Counted from the stretch's first letter, positions 6,739 to 15,439 are shown. The stretch: DNA of 64,000 nucleotides from Allocoleopsis franciscana PCC 7113 (GCF_000317515.1 NC_019738.1:2375623-2439622); one strand, 5' to 3'. Notes: generated by a model from the sequence alone, not told the origin. Translations and numbers: made by a program.

Positions 6739-6858
6739 CGATCTCGCCTATCTTCCCATCTCACCTCAATAGTCGAGCTTTGTTTCCGAGTTATCATCTC
6801 ACCGATGAGTTTAGCTGTTAGCGTTCCAAGGATGCGAAGTGTACTTTTTCGCGATCGC
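6739..6858 (+). repeat. dispersed repeat A, copy 6 (degenerate)
   Basis: The core blocks are recognisable (CGAGTTATCATCTCACCGAT, TTTAGCTGTTAGCGTTCCAA). The GCGTTGGGC block is mutated, and about 12 bp are inserted before the terminal GCGATCGC. The left flank AGCATCTATGCCAAT matches copies 1 and 3. This is the last copy of the array. Confidence 0.75.
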
Positions 6859-6899
6859 TCCACTTTAGTATTCAGCGAACCACTTGAGGGGTTACAAAC

Positions 6900-7382
6900 A
6901 TGGCAGATAAGAAAACTTACCTTTTGCGGCATCAGCAAATTGCTGACAGTATGCAAACGTTCTCGCACCCCTGGAATCCAAAATCCGAAATCTCAGGGAC
7001 ACAAATGGGGCGCTTGCTCGGACTAAAGCGCACCGGAGTCAACTTTGTCAAAGTCCCTCCAGGTAAGGAATCGTTTGTCTATCATTCGCACTACCGCGAG
7101 GAAGAATGGATTTACATCCTATCGGGCTGCGGAATTGCGGAAATTGATGGGGAAGAATTTGAGGTTAGTCCCGGAGACTTCATGGCATTCCCGACTCCTT
7201 CGGTAGCTCATCATCTGAGGAATGCAGGCGACGAAGACTTAGTTTACCTAGCAGGAGGAGAAAACCTCGATATAGAAATTGCCGATTTCCCGCGCCTTAG
7301 AAAACGCATGTTTCGCCGTGAGGATGCTATTGAAATCTTTGACCTGTCAGATGCTAAACCGTTTGGAGCATTAGACAGCTAA
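6900..7382 (+). CDS. cupin-domain protein
   Basis: The protein has 160 residues. Shine-Dalgarno GAGGGG lies 8 nt upstream of the ATG. Cupin motif 1 is seen as HSHYREEEWIYILSGCG (about residues 61-77), giving the H, H and E metal ligands. Motif 2 is PGDFMAFPTPSVAHH (about residues 91-105), with the last His ligand. Single-domain cupins may be enzymes or small-molecule sensors, and no substrate can be given. It follows repeat copy 6; there is no repeat on its right side, so it marks the right edge of the array. Confidence 0.8.
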   Translation: MADKKTYLLRHQQIADSMQTFSHPWNPKSEISGTQMGRLLGLKRTGVNFVKVPPGKESFVYHSHYREEEWIYILSGCGIAEIDGEEFEVSPGDFMAFPTPSVAHHLRNAGDEDLVYLAGGENLDIEIADFPRLRKRMFRREDAIEIFDLSDAKPFGALDS

Positions 7383-7407
7383 TACCGACTATGGCTAACC
7401 TCCGGAT

Positions 7408-7446
7408 TTGTCAGGCTATCCGGGTTTGAACCCCGTCGCCTGACAA
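7408..7446 (+). repeat. strong compact hairpin resembling a tRNA acceptor/T-arm
   Basis: TTGTCAGGC pairs with GCCTGACAA (9 bp). Inside is a second stem, CGGG with CCCG, around the loop TTTGAAC, which resembles a tRNA T loop. No D or anticodon arm is present. It lies in the 100-bp gap between the cupin and acetyltransferase genes. There is no T run, so a classical terminator is unlikely. It may be a relic of a tRNA 3' end or a processing signal. Confidence 0.5.
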
Positions 7447-7482
7447 GTTAAACCTAATCCGAACTAGGTTAATCAACCACTG

Positions 7483-8004
7483 ATGAGTTGTGTACTCGAA
7501 ACAATACGACTACAGCTTCGTTCTTGCCAGATAGAGGATGTTCAAATTGTCCACATGCTCTGGATAAATGATTGCATTCGCTATTTCCTCTTCGACAACC
7601 GAGTAATTTCGTTGGACGAAGCACAATCCTTCGTTGAGGACAGCCTTGCAAACTTTGAACAGCATGGGTATGGAATCTGGCTAGTTTTTGAGCGCGGCAA
7701 TGACAGTCTCGTCGGTTTTGCTGGCTTCTTGCCTTCACAACAAGGGACTCCCAGTTTAATTTACGGAATTCATCCTGATCGCTGGGGATGTGGTTACGCC
7801 ACGGAAGCCGCCAGTGCCGTGTTGAATTATGCACTGGAAAACCTTGCTCTGTCCAAGGTGAGGGCGGATGTAGACGAACCAAATGTTGCATCTGTACGAG
7901 TACTTGAGAAGCTACGCATGAGGCGAATCGGTGATGCAATCGTTAATGGGCATCCACTTATTTATTTTGAGCGATCGCGCTCGGAAGAGTCAATCAATAG
8001 TTAA
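7483..8004 (+). CDS. GNAT-family N-acetyltransferase (RimJ/RimL type)
   Basis: The protein has 173 residues, the normal length. It begins with an ETIRLQLRS strand typical of the RimJ/RimL branch. Motif A, the acetyl-CoA loop, is seen as YGIHPDRWGCGYATEA around residues 94-109. It is followed by LSKVRADVDEPNVASVRVLEKL, the conserved NxxS region. The enzyme transfers an acetyl group to an amine; the target is unknown. It is monocistronic, on the same strand as the other accessory genes. Confidence 0.85.
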   Translation: MSCVLETIRLQLRSCQIEDVQIVHMLWINDCIRYFLFDNRVISLDEAQSFVEDSLANFEQHGYGIWLVFERGNDSLVGFAGFLPSQQGTPSLIYGIHPDRWGCGYATEAASAVLNYALENLALSKVRADVDEPNVASVRVLEKLRMRRIGDAIVNGHPLIYFERSRSEESINS

Positions 8005-8067
8005 TTGGCTTAAGCTACTAATGGAGGCGGTAAGTTAAGAGTTATTTGGCACAAGCAATAATAGAAA

Positions 8068-8255
8068 TGTAGTGAGCAGCAAAATGTTGATAATCGTATT
8101 AAACTGCTGGAGTTGGCATTAGCAGAAATACAGAGAGGCATAAATCTTATGTCAGATTGCGCTTGCAAGATGAAAGCGCGAAACAAGCAGGAGCGAAAAA
8201 CCCTTCTTACCGTTCTTACTATCAACACCTTGATGTTTTTGAGCGAGTAAAGTGA
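8068..8255 (+). pseudogene. possible frameshifted remnant of a small gene
   Basis: One frame encodes EQQNVDNRIKLLELALAEIQ before degrading. The next frame continues SYVRLRLQDESAKQAGAKN and ends in FERVK and a stop at 8253-8255. Joined across a frameshift near 8150 they read as one helical protein of about 60 residues without a start. This is a weak call made from amino-acid texture only, and the family is not recognised. Confidence 0.25.
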
Positions 8256-8284
8256 AAGTAGGCCAGTTTTTCGCGTAGGGAGAA

Positions 8285-8812
8285 ATGATTGTGGCAGAAT
8301 ATATTCTTCAGGTAGCAACCAGTGTTGATGGATACATTGCAAGATTAAATGGAAGTATTGATTGGTTGCCAGTACCTGAAGAGGGTGGCGAAGATTACGG
8401 CTACACTAAGTTTTTCAATTCAATTGAAGCATTGGTCATGGGTTCTACAACCTATGAGCAAGTTTTAGATTTTGGAGATTGGCCTTATCCAGGTAAATTT
8501 TCCTATGTTTTAACCAGTCGGAATTTATCGACAACACGTACTGATGTATATTTTGTAAAAGGGGGTGTCGAAGAAGTTGTAGAGGATGTCAAGAAGAAGG
8601 GTTATAAACGAGTTTGGTTGGTCGGAGGTGGAAAGGTTGCAGCTTCATTCATGGAGCAGGGATTAGTTAGCGAATACATTATTGGAGTCATTCCCATTAT
8701 CTTAGGAGCAGGTATCTCTCTGTATCAATCCGTACCAGAACAAAATCTCGATTTAATTGAGACAAATGCTTACTCGTCTGGTGTAGTTGGACTTCGTTAC
8801 AGGAAGAGGTGA
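8285..8812 (+). CDS. dihydrofolate-reductase-like protein (RibD C-terminal family), second copy
   Basis: The protein has 175 residues. YILQVATSVDGYIA, EALVMGSTTYEQV, SYVLTSRNL, VWLVGGGKVAASF and GVIPIILGAGISLY follow the DHFR/RibD-C order. The NADPH-binding GGG and the TSVDG(Y/F)IA motif are intact. GTG at 8291 may be the true start, because GGGAGA lies 7 nt before it and only 2-3 nt before the ATG at 8285. The protein is clearly diverged from the cassette copy at 5076. The substrate is unknown. Confidence 0.8.
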   Translation: MIVAEYILQVATSVDGYIARLNGSIDWLPVPEEGGEDYGYTKFFNSIEALVMGSTTYEQVLDFGDWPYPGKFSYVLTSRNLSTTRTDVYFVKGGVEEVVEDVKKKGYKRVWLVGGGKVAASFMEQGLVSEYIIGVIPIILGAGISLYQSVPEQNLDLIETNAYSSGVVGLRYRKR

Positions 8813-8858
8813 TACCTTGGCTGAGATCTTGCACCTTTGTCAGAAAGCCTCCACACCC

Positions 8859-8982
8859 GCCAAGAAATTAATTTCTTGGCTTATAGCGCAAGTCCATTTC
8901 AATGGACTGAAACTCTGATCCAGTCGTCTAAAGACGACTGCGAGCTATATGAACTACCCCGACCTGCTATCGCGGAGGTCGG
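8859..8982. repeat. array of four perfect or near-perfect palindromes
   Basis: There are four hairpins in a row. The first, at 8859-8880, is a perfect 22-bp palindrome with arms GCCAAGAAATT. The second, at 8891-8908, is AGTCCATTTCAATGGACT. The third, at 8921-8940, is CAGTCGTCTAAAGACGACTG. The fourth, at 8959-8982, has arms CCGACCT and AGGTCGG. Related arrays lie at 31217 and 32407, with different bases but the same structure. The array separates the convergent reductase and carbonic anhydrase genes and could end transcription from both sides. Confidence 0.85.
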
Positions 8983-8999
8983 AGTTTCCAACATCCTCG

Positions 9000-9764
9000 T
9001 TAACTAACTAAGCTAACCATCCCTGTATCCAGATCGTAATAACCTCCAACCACTTTCAGTTTGCCTTGCTCAACAAGCTGGGAGATAACTGGAGAGGTTT
9101 GTAACCGCTTCATCTGTAGCAAGACATTGGCTTTAACGGCGTTGCTGAGGCGATCGCCCGATTGCCCTTTTGTTGCTTCAATGGCGGGTCTGATCGCATA
9201 CACTAGACTATCAATCACTCCAGGCAGTTCACCTCCCTTGATGGCAGCATCCACCGCACCACAACGTTCGTGTCCGAGTACCATCAATAGTGGCGAACCC
9301 AGCACAGAAACGGCGAATTCTTCACTGGCGATGTCTTCAGTGATCGCAATATTTCCGGCAACCCGAACCACAAACAAATCACCGATGCCCTGATCGAAGG
9401 CAATTTCTGGTACAACCCGTGAATCTGCACAACTGAGGATAGCGGCAAAGGGAGTTTGTCCTTGGGCTACTTCTGTTAAACGAGCCATGTTCTGGCGAGG
9501 ATTCTGCTGCTTATTAGAAACAAATCGTTGATTTCCCTCCATCAGCTTCTTGAGTGCCTCGTCAGGAGTCATACGACTCTTGGCAGCACCAGGGTCGTTA
9601 GCAATGGCTTGCAGCAGTTCAGCCGCCCTTGCTGAGGAATCAAACTGTTTTGTTAGTGCGCCTGTGCCTAACCATGCGGTTAATGAGCCTGCACCGAGCG
9701 CTCCCATGCCATATTTCAGCATGTGTCGGCGCGAAATATTTTTTCGCTCTGAGCCTTGATTCAC
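9000..9764 (-). CDS. beta-carbonic anhydrase with Tat signal
   Basis: The protein has 254 residues. The N-terminus (SRRHMLKYG, twin Arg at 12-13, followed by a Gly/Ala-rich hydrophobic stretch) is a Tat signal, so the enzyme is exported folded to the periplasm. The mature part carries the beta-class zinc site: C112 and D114 in SCADSR, then H165 and C168 in GHERCGA. It interconverts CO2 and bicarbonate and may help carbon supply at the cell surface, like the EcaB-type enzymes of other cyanobacteria. It is monocistronic, with a 350-bp upstream region. Confidence 0.93.
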   Translation of the reverse strand: MNQGSERKNISRRHMLKYGMGALGAGSLTAWLGTGALTKQFDSSARAAELLQAIANDPGAAKSRMTPDEALKKLMEGNQRFVSNKQQNPRQNMARLTEVAQGQTPFAAILSCADSRVVPEIAFDQGIGDLFVVRVAGNIAITEDIASEEFAVSVLGSPLLMVLGHERCGAVDAAIKGGELPGVIDSLVYAIRPAIEATKGQSGDRLSNAVKANVLLQMKRLQTSPVISQLVEQGKLKVVGGYYDLDTGMVSLVS

Positions 9765-10113
9765 TCTAATTTTCCCTAAGCTTTATGCATTGTCAAAGTG
9801 AATATATTCTTTAGTTTATATCAATCTCTCATATTCTTAATATAAATTAATCAAATCCTCAGTTTTTGACAGTACTTAGTCAAATGTGGGACTTGCATCA
9901 GGGTCATAGCCAGGGGTAGTTAACCCTGAGTGGGTCTGGCTTCCTGGTTAACTGACAGCATCCTTCTCGTCACCAACGCACCTCTGCTTATCACCCAACT
10001 GGGTGAATCACCAGCATGAAGTGTTATTTCCGTAATCGCTTGTAGTATTAATGTAGTCAATTAAAACTGCCAGTTGCTTGAATTGCAGCAAGTTACACAT
10101 TCAACTTGATCTT
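9765..10113. other. intergenic region between divergent genes
   Basis: This gap of about 350 bp lies between the carbonic anhydrase (minus) and the double acetyltransferase (plus). It is A/T-rich near 9790-9860, as expected for promoters. I found no convincing gene, hairpin or named operator. Confidence 0.5.
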
Positions 10114-11073
10114 ATGACTACGCTAACCATGCGCCCCTATGCCGGGGAAGCCGATTTAGACGCGATCGCACATCTCATAAACGCTTGTGAAGCCGTTGAT
10201 CGCACGGATTCAGGTACATCTGTCTCCGAACTACGACAATCGTTTGATGACCCATCCGTAGACAAAACCCGTAATATCTATCTTTGGGAAGATGCAGAGA
10301 ATAAGCTCGTTGGATTGGGTCGGTTGTGGGTTCCTCCAGCAGACAAACTCACTGATGGCTTTCTGGGGTTTCGCGTCCACCCCACGGCACGGGGCAAAGA
10401 TCTAGAAAGACAGATCCTTGCGTGGGGCGAGGGACGGATGCGCGAGATGAGCCAAGAGCGTGGTGTGCCAGTGAAGCTACGCTCTAGCTCTCGCGCCGAT
10501 CAATCTGAGCGCATTGCCATACTAGAACGCTCCGGTTTCACCGCCGAGCGCTACTTCTTCACAATGGAGCGATCGCTCTCTCAACCTATCCCAGAACCTC
10601 AACTGCCAGAAGGTTTTGTAGTGCGGCAGATGCAAGGAGAACAGGATATTCAGGCTTGGGTAGAAATGTACAACCAGGCATTTATCGATCACTGGAATCA
10701 TCGTGAATTAACCGTCGAGCGAATGCGACATGAATTGAAAAACCCATACTACAAACCGGAATTAGACTTAATTGCAACTGCAACCGATGGTACCTTTGCG
10801 GCTTTCTGCCACTGTCGTATTAATCCAGAAGACAACAAACGAAATGGACGCCAGGAAGGTTTGATTATCTGTCTAGGTACACGGCGAGGCTTTCGTCATA
10901 GAGGATTGGGACGGGCAATGTTACTGACTGGAATGCAGCGTTTACAAGCGGCTGGTGTAGAAATAGCCAAGCTTGGTGTTGATGTCGAGAACCCCACGGG
11001 TGCGCTTCGGCTTTATGAATCCGTTGGTTTTCACAAAGCTTTCACCCACATTAGCTATTTCAAGGAGGTGTAG
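10114..11073 (+). CDS. double-GNAT acetyltransferase
   Basis: The protein has 319 residues from the ATG at 10114; a TTG 36 bp upstream is less likely. Two GNAT domains lie in tandem. The first covers about residues 1-155 (GFRVHPTARGKDLERQIL). The second covers about 165-319 (CLGTRRGFRHRGLGRAMLL, the acetyl-CoA loop, then VDVENPTGALRLYESVGF). The first motif A is degenerate, so the second domain is probably the catalytic one, as in MshD-like enzymes. The substrate is unknown. A terminator follows at 11182. Confidence 0.85.
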   Translation: MTTLTMRPYAGEADLDAIAHLINACEAVDRTDSGTSVSELRQSFDDPSVDKTRNIYLWEDAENKLVGLGRLWVPPADKLTDGFLGFRVHPTARGKDLERQILAWGEGRMREMSQERGVPVKLRSSSRADQSERIAILERSGFTAERYFFTMERSLSQPIPEPQLPEGFVVRQMQGEQDIQAWVEMYNQAFIDHWNHRELTVERMRHELKNPYYKPELDLIATATDGTFAAFCHCRINPEDNKRNGRQEGLIICLGTRRGFRHRGLGRAMLLTGMQRLQAAGVEIAKLGVDVENPTGALRLYESVGFHKAFTHISYFKEV

Positions 11074-11181
11074 CCCTAAGTTAGGCAAAAAAAGTTTTTC
11101 CAACCCCTTAACGCTATGTAGTATATCTGTAGTATAACTTTAAGGCAAACGCATAAAACCTTTTTTCCCTCTAACAGGCAT

Positions 11182-11215
11182 AAGACTGGAGTCAATAGCG
11201 ACTACAGTCTTTTTT
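11182..11215 (+). terminator. rho-independent terminator
   Basis: AAGACTG pairs with CAGTCTT, with an inner GAGTC/GACT stem, and runs into six T residues. It lies about 110 bp after the double-GNAT gene. Confidence 0.75.
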
Positions 11216-11281
11216 GTTTCACCCAAACTTGAATTTTGCCTATATCGTTAATTGAATTAAGCAAGTGCATGGTTTAGCGGT

Positions 11282-11686
11282 ATGTCGATTCAATCAGGGA
11301 GAGATGTAAAATTCACACAGGTTCTAGAGAAGTTAACCAAATGGAGACACGAACTGGTTGAACAGATGAGGAATCCTAGCACAACTCAGCCAGCTAGAGA
11401 GGAGACTCTGCAATTGAAAAGCCAGCTCGATCAAGCGATCGCCTGTCTCCAGATGTGTGAACGATACCAAATCTCACTGAATGCCAAAGTGATTGAAATC
11501 CCTCCACCCAACAATAGCTGTTTATCTCAATATCATTTGATGGATGACTGTGGCTCAATAGAACGCGATTGTTGGACAGAGGTAGAGGCTAATGGCAAAT
11601 TCATTGCGGTTTTACCTAAAACTCTGCTCATCCAACGGGATGCAGGGGTTCTTTCGTCAACCGCTAAGTCGAACAGTAAGGAATAG
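11282..11686 (+). CDS. hypothetical protein
   Basis: The protein has 134 residues. The N-terminal two thirds are helical and amphipathic (TQVLEKLTKWRHELVEQM, then LKSQLDQAIACLQMCERY), like a helical hairpin. The C-terminal part is predicted beta-rich (WTEVEANGKFIAVLPKTLL). There is no signal peptide, membrane segment or recognised motif. It lies alone after a terminator and is convergent with the phosphatase gene. Function is unknown. Confidence 0.6.
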   Translation: MSIQSGRDVKFTQVLEKLTKWRHELVEQMRNPSTTQPAREETLQLKSQLDQAIACLQMCERYQISLNAKVIEIPPPNNSCLSQYHLMDDCGSIERDCWTEVEANGKFIAVLPKTLLIQRDAGVLSSTAKSNSKE

Positions 11687-11716
11687 AAGACTAAACATTA
11701 AGGTGATTCCGTCAGG

Positions 11717-12202
11717 CTATGCGGTCAAATTGTAGGTTTTAACAACATGTTGTAATAAGCCTTCACAGGCATCTAGCAACAAATCGATTACCTGATCAAA
11801 TCCTTCCGGTCCGCCGTAATAGGGATCAGGGACTTCTCGCTCACGGTGATGGTTAGCAAAATCACACATCAGTTGTACTTTATCCCGATACTTTCCTGTT
11901 GGGTCGAGGGAGAGAATATCTCGATAATTCTCCCGATCCATCGCTAAAATCAGGTCGAAGGTTTCAAAATCCGATTTTTGAAACTGCCGTGCTTGTCCCT
12001 TAAGCTTTATCCCCCGACGAAGAGCGGCGGTTGTCATGCGTCGATCGGGAGGAGCACCAATATGATAACCACCAGTCCCAGCCGAATCACAGATAATGCT
12101 CTCACCCAGACCCGCTTGTTCAATCAGGTGATTCATAATGTTCTCGGCGGATGGAGAACGGCAGATATTACCAAGGCAGACAAAGAGTAGTTGGCAGGGC
12201 AT
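11717..12202 (-). CDS. low-molecular-weight protein tyrosine phosphatase
   Basis: The protein has 161 residues, the usual size. The phosphate loop CLGNICRS gives the nucleophile C9 and R15 (C-X5-R). The general acid is D126 in DPYYGG. It removes phosphate from tyrosine. In cyanobacteria such enzymes (SynPTP and its relatives) act on phycobilisome, photosystem and exopolysaccharide proteins; the target here is unknown. It is encoded opposite to its neighbours with no operon partner. Confidence 0.95.
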   Translation of the reverse strand: MPCQLLFVCLGNICRSPSAENIMNHLIEQAGLGESIICDSAGTGGYHIGAPPDRRMTTAALRRGIKLKGQARQFQKSDFETFDLILAMDRENYRDILSLDPTGKYRDKVQLMCDFANHHREREVPDPYYGGPEGFDQVIDLLLDACEGLLQHVVKTYNLTA

Positions 12203-12500
12203 AGGTATAATACTTAGCTTTTTGTGCCGTTAGAACAACGACTAATTGTTAGACAATGAGAATCTCGCACGTTTGTGTTGGGAACAGTTATCGATACCTG
12301 TCCTACTCCGCGTAGGCTTCTCGCTGTACCAGTGTTAAGTTTAGCAACGAAACTGTCCCATGCTGCCGTCGTTCCTCTTGAGACCGGATAGCCCAACTCA
12401 AGCTCAACCATTGGCACTGTCTTTACGACAATCGTCAACTGGTTACCCTAAATGTAAAAGGATGCTGCCTGATTTCAGGGTAATTTAAGGAAAGTATTGA
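12203..12500. other. intergenic region
   Basis: This gap of about 300 bp lies between divergent genes. It contains CGCGTAGGCTTCTCGC, a short motif common between cyanobacterial genes, but no supported gene. Promoters for both flanking genes must lie here. Confidence 0.4.
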
Positions 12501-13889
12501 ATGTTCAAGTCGCGCCGCCGCTCCTATCGAAAGCCCCGTCGTTCGTTGCCACTCCCACTCATCCTCTTAGCTATCCCTCTAGCTTTAATTCTCCTGGAAT
12601 TGTCGGTACGGCTTTTTGTCGGTGTTACGGGTAAAAGCGCTGAATTGGCAGCTTATGAAGGTCAACCGGCTAATGTCACCGCTTACTATCTCCAGTTTCT
12701 GAGTCAAGAAAAAAAGCCCTACGACGGTTTACCGGATCGTGGACGCCTTGCCGCCCAACGAAGTCTCGCTGGGGGCTACAAATTAGTCGGCAACCAAAAG
12801 AATAGTTTCTGGCAGATTAATGAGCAGGGTTTCCGCGACGATAACCCGGTTCCGTTGAAAAAACCCAAAGACGAAATCCGAATTTTTCTTTTAGGTGGCT
12901 CTACTGCTTTCGGTCAATGGAGTGCCAGTAACCAAGCCACCATCGCCAACAAGCTGGAAATCCGTCTAAATGAACGGGTGGCGCAGCAGAGGCGTTCTCC
13001 AGAAAAGTACCGACCGATACCGTTACCCGTCTATAAACCGGAACTAGAGAAAGCACTGACTTTACCACTGAAGCTGCGAGAGGGTCAGTATCGAGTAATT
13101 AATGCGGCTGTACCGGGCTATGCCTCTGGAAATCAACTCGCTCAACTAGCCCTGCAAATTTTGCCCTACAGCCCAGATGCTGTAATTGTTTTGGATGGAT
13201 ATACTGACCTGATGCTACCAAGTCATAAAGCTCAAACGGATATTCCCGAAATTGACGGCTTTTTGAACAACGCACCAGGACACTTCTGGGCTTACCTCAC
13301 TGCGAACTTGAGCAATTGGATTACCGACACTTATTTAGTGAAAGCCATACAATACTGGCTGTTGCGTCCGCAGCCATCGCTTAGTCAGCTCAGTTTGGTG
13401 GTGGCGGAAAAGACCGCGCCCTTAGAACAACATCTTGCTGCTGACCCGACAGAACTACAGGGTCGTGTGGCACGCTACCACCAATTCCACAAGCAAATGG
13501 TCAAGTTGACAACAGGGGCAAACATTCCTTTAGTAATTGCTGTTCAGCCAGAAATTACAGGTCGCGGCACCAGCCAGCTATCTCCCAATGAGCAGAAGCT
13601 TTTAAATGAATTGGGGGCTATCTATAAACAACGGGTACAAACAGGCTATGCCCAGTTGGAGAAAGCTACACAGAAACTACAGGATGCGTTTCCCCAAAAT
13701 GTCAAAACCCTAAACTTTTACCATCTTTACGAAAACTTTCCCAGTCGAGCGTTTTATGACGCTGTTCACTTGACGGAGGAAGGGAATGCTCTGCTAGCAG
13801 AGCAATTGTATCAGGCGATCGCAACTGTCCCCAAGCTACAACTTGCTCCTCCCAAAAAAAGGGGGATTGGGAATGATAAGGAAGGATGA
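12501..13889 (+). CDS. membrane-anchored SGNH/GDSL-like hydrolase
   Basis: The protein has 462 residues. The N-terminus is very basic (RRRSYRKPRR), then one membrane helix at about residues 17-38. The rest would face the periplasm. SGNH blocks can be seen: GGSTAFG (nucleophile Ser, about residue 135), NAAVPGYASG (block II-like), DGYTDL in place of GxND, and FYDAVHLTEEGN (block V, catalytic Asp and His). The family includes esterases and O-acetyl transferases or hydrolases acting on cell-surface polysaccharides. The weak third block makes catalysis slightly uncertain. Confidence 0.75.
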   Translation: MFKSRRRSYRKPRRSLPLPLILLAIPLALILLELSVRLFVGVTGKSAELAAYEGQPANVTAYYLQFLSQEKKPYDGLPDRGRLAAQRSLAGGYKLVGNQKNSFWQINEQGFRDDNPVPLKKPKDEIRIFLLGGSTAFGQWSASNQATIANKLEIRLNERVAQQRRSPEKYRPIPLPVYKPELEKALTLPLKLREGQYRVINAAVPGYASGNQLAQLALQILPYSPDAVIVLDGYTDLMLPSHKAQTDIPEIDGFLNNAPGHFWAYLTANLSNWITDTYLVKAIQYWLLRPQPSLSQLSLVVAEKTAPLEQHLAADPTELQGRVARYHQFHKQMVKLTTGANIPLVIAVQPEITGRGTSQLSPNEQKLLNELGAIYKQRVQTGYAQLEKATQKLQDAFPQNVKTLNFYHLYENFPSRAFYDAVHLTEEGNALLAEQLYQAIATVPKLQLAPPKKRGIGNDKEG

Positions 13890-13996
13890 GGAAGGGAATT
13901 TTTATACGAGGCGATGTCCTCCTATAAACTCCAGCGCGGCGCTAATACCCTTCACACTTCACACTTCATCCTTTCCCAGCCCCTACGGGAGAGCAA

Positions 13997-14341
13997 CTAC
14001 ATTCCTGGAAGATTTAGCCCACTGGTAAGTTCTTCCATGCGTTCGCGCATCGTCGCGGTGGACTTATCGTAGGCATCTCTCATTGCTATTGTCACAAGTT
14101 CAGAAAGGGCTTCTGCGCCCTGAGCCATAGCATCAGGAGAAATGGTGACTCTTATCGGCTCTTGGTTGCCGCTCAGAACGACCTTGACGGTACCATCTTC
14201 TGATGAACCCTCAATCTCCATCTGCTCCAATTCTTCCTGAAGCTGTTTGGCACCTTGTTGAACCTCTTGGGCTTTTTTGAACGCCTCGGCAAGCTCTTTC
14301 ATCTTGCCTAAACCGAAGCCAAATCCTTGTCCTTTTGTCAT
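13997..14341 (-). CDS. ybaB: YbaB/EbfC nucleoid-associated protein
   Basis: The protein has 114 residues. A glycine-rich start ([18 protein letters not shown]) leads into a long helix ([20 protein letters not shown]). A beta sheet follows, with [20 protein letters not shown], then a C-terminal helix. This is the YbaB/EbfC fold, a dimeric DNA-binding nucleoid protein. It follows murB on the same strand after a 120-bp gap, the arrangement murC-murB-ybaB often seen in cyanobacteria. Confidence 0.93.
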   Translation of the reverse strand: MTKGQGFGFGLGKMKELAEAFKKAQEVQQGAKQLQEELEQMEIEGSSEDGTVKVVLSGNQEPIRVTISPDAMAQGAEALSELVTIAMRDAYDKSTATMRERMEELTSGLNLPGM

Positions 14342-14461
14342 AAAAATCTCCGGGAAGTCTGGGAACCCACTCCTTCCAGGGGTGGGAGGAAAGACAACTC
14401 AGCAGCAAAAGCTGCCTACAGTAGTCTTAATCTTAGTACTACTCGTGTCCTTGCGACAGCT

Positions 14462-15439
14462 TTAGGCAGGTTGAAACTCGCCTAAAATTTTTACCTCTGG
14501 CTCTAACCACACAGACCAATGCTGTTCTACTTGCTGTTGAATATGACGGATGATTTGGAAGATATCGCTGGCTTGGGCACCGCCGCAATTAAGGATAAAG
14601 TTGGCATGGCGCTCCGCGACTTGAGCACGACCAATGGTGTAGCCTTTTAGGCCTAGTTGTTCAATTAACCAAGCCGCCGGACGAGTATCTGGATTGCGAA
14701 ACACGCTCCCGCAGCTAGGTAAGTGATAGGGCTGAGAGCGTCGTCGTTGCTCTAAATGTTGAGATGTCGCGGCTCGAACCTGGACTGGATCAGCGCCCGG
14801 TTTCAACTGAAAGGTTGCCTCAACGACTAAGCGATCGCCGCCTTGTAAGTTAGAGGTGCGGTACTGAAAGCCCAAGTCTTGGGGGGTTAGCTCCTCCATG
14901 AATCCCGTGGGTGAAAGAGTTTGGACATTGACCAATATATCTGCCGTGCAGCTTTTGTGAGCGCCTGCATTCATAACCACTGCGCCGCCGACGGTGCCAG
15001 GAATTCCCACTGCCCACTCTAAGCCTTCCCAACCACGTTCTGCGGCTTGCCATGCTAGACGAGCAATGGGTTCACCCGCACCAGCGGTCACTGTCCCTGT
15101 TTCCTCGTCGAACTGGGTGTGGCGTAAATGGCGAGTACAGATCACTAAACCGGGCAAGCCGCGATCGCTGATTAATAAATTGGAACCCGCCCCCAAGAGG
15201 GTTAGGGGTAATCCTTGAGAGTGCCCCCACTCAAAGCTCGCTTGTAGATCTTCTAGGCGTTGGGGAGCAACGTACCACTCGGCTGGACCTCCGACTCGAA
15301 ATGAGGTCAGGCTGGCTAAAGAGGCTTGTGAGCGGAGCGGGCAATCGGTTCCGGGCAGGTACAGCAGCGACTCGTTATAAACTATTTTCTTTTGGGTGAG
15401 TGTGCTATTAACACGGGGGGGATCGTGGGACAGAGTCAT
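14462..15439 (-). CDS. murB: UDP-N-acetylenolpyruvoylglucosamine reductase
   Basis: The protein has 325 residues. The FAD-binding PCMH-type domain is seen in TSFRVGGPAEWYVAP, LGAGSNLLISDRGLPGLV and GIPGTVGGAVVMNAGAH. The C-terminal MurB domain has PYHLPSCGSVFRNP, where the serine is the proton donor. The enzyme uses NADPH to make UDP-MurNAc, the second step of peptidoglycan precursor synthesis. It lies 195 bp downstream of murC on the same strand, so the next enzyme of the pathway is its neighbour. Confidence 0.97.
   Translation of the reverse strand: MTLSHDPPRVNSTLTQKKIVYNESLLYLPGTDCPLRSQASLASLTSFRVGGPAEWYVAPQRLEDLQASFEWGHSQGLPLTLLGAGSNLLISDRGLPGLVICTRHLRHTQFDEETGTVTAGAGEPIARLAWQAAERGWEGLEWAVGIPGTVGGAVVMNAGAHKSCTADILVNVQTLSPTGFMEELTPQDLGFQYRTSNLQGGDRLVVEATFQLKPGADPVQVRAATSQHLEQRRRSQPYHLPSCGSVFRNPDTRPAAWLIEQLGLKGYTIGRAQVAERHANFILNCGGAQASDIFQIIRHIQQQVEQHWSVWLEPEVKILGEFQPA

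Noticed and set aside
2446-6858. Repeat A as true integron attC sites
   Set aside because: GTTGGGC fits the GTTRRRY core, but there is no matching RYYYAAC partner in the same copy and the ends do not pair into a long stem. No integrase is in the window. Only the cassette-like layout is kept as a finding.
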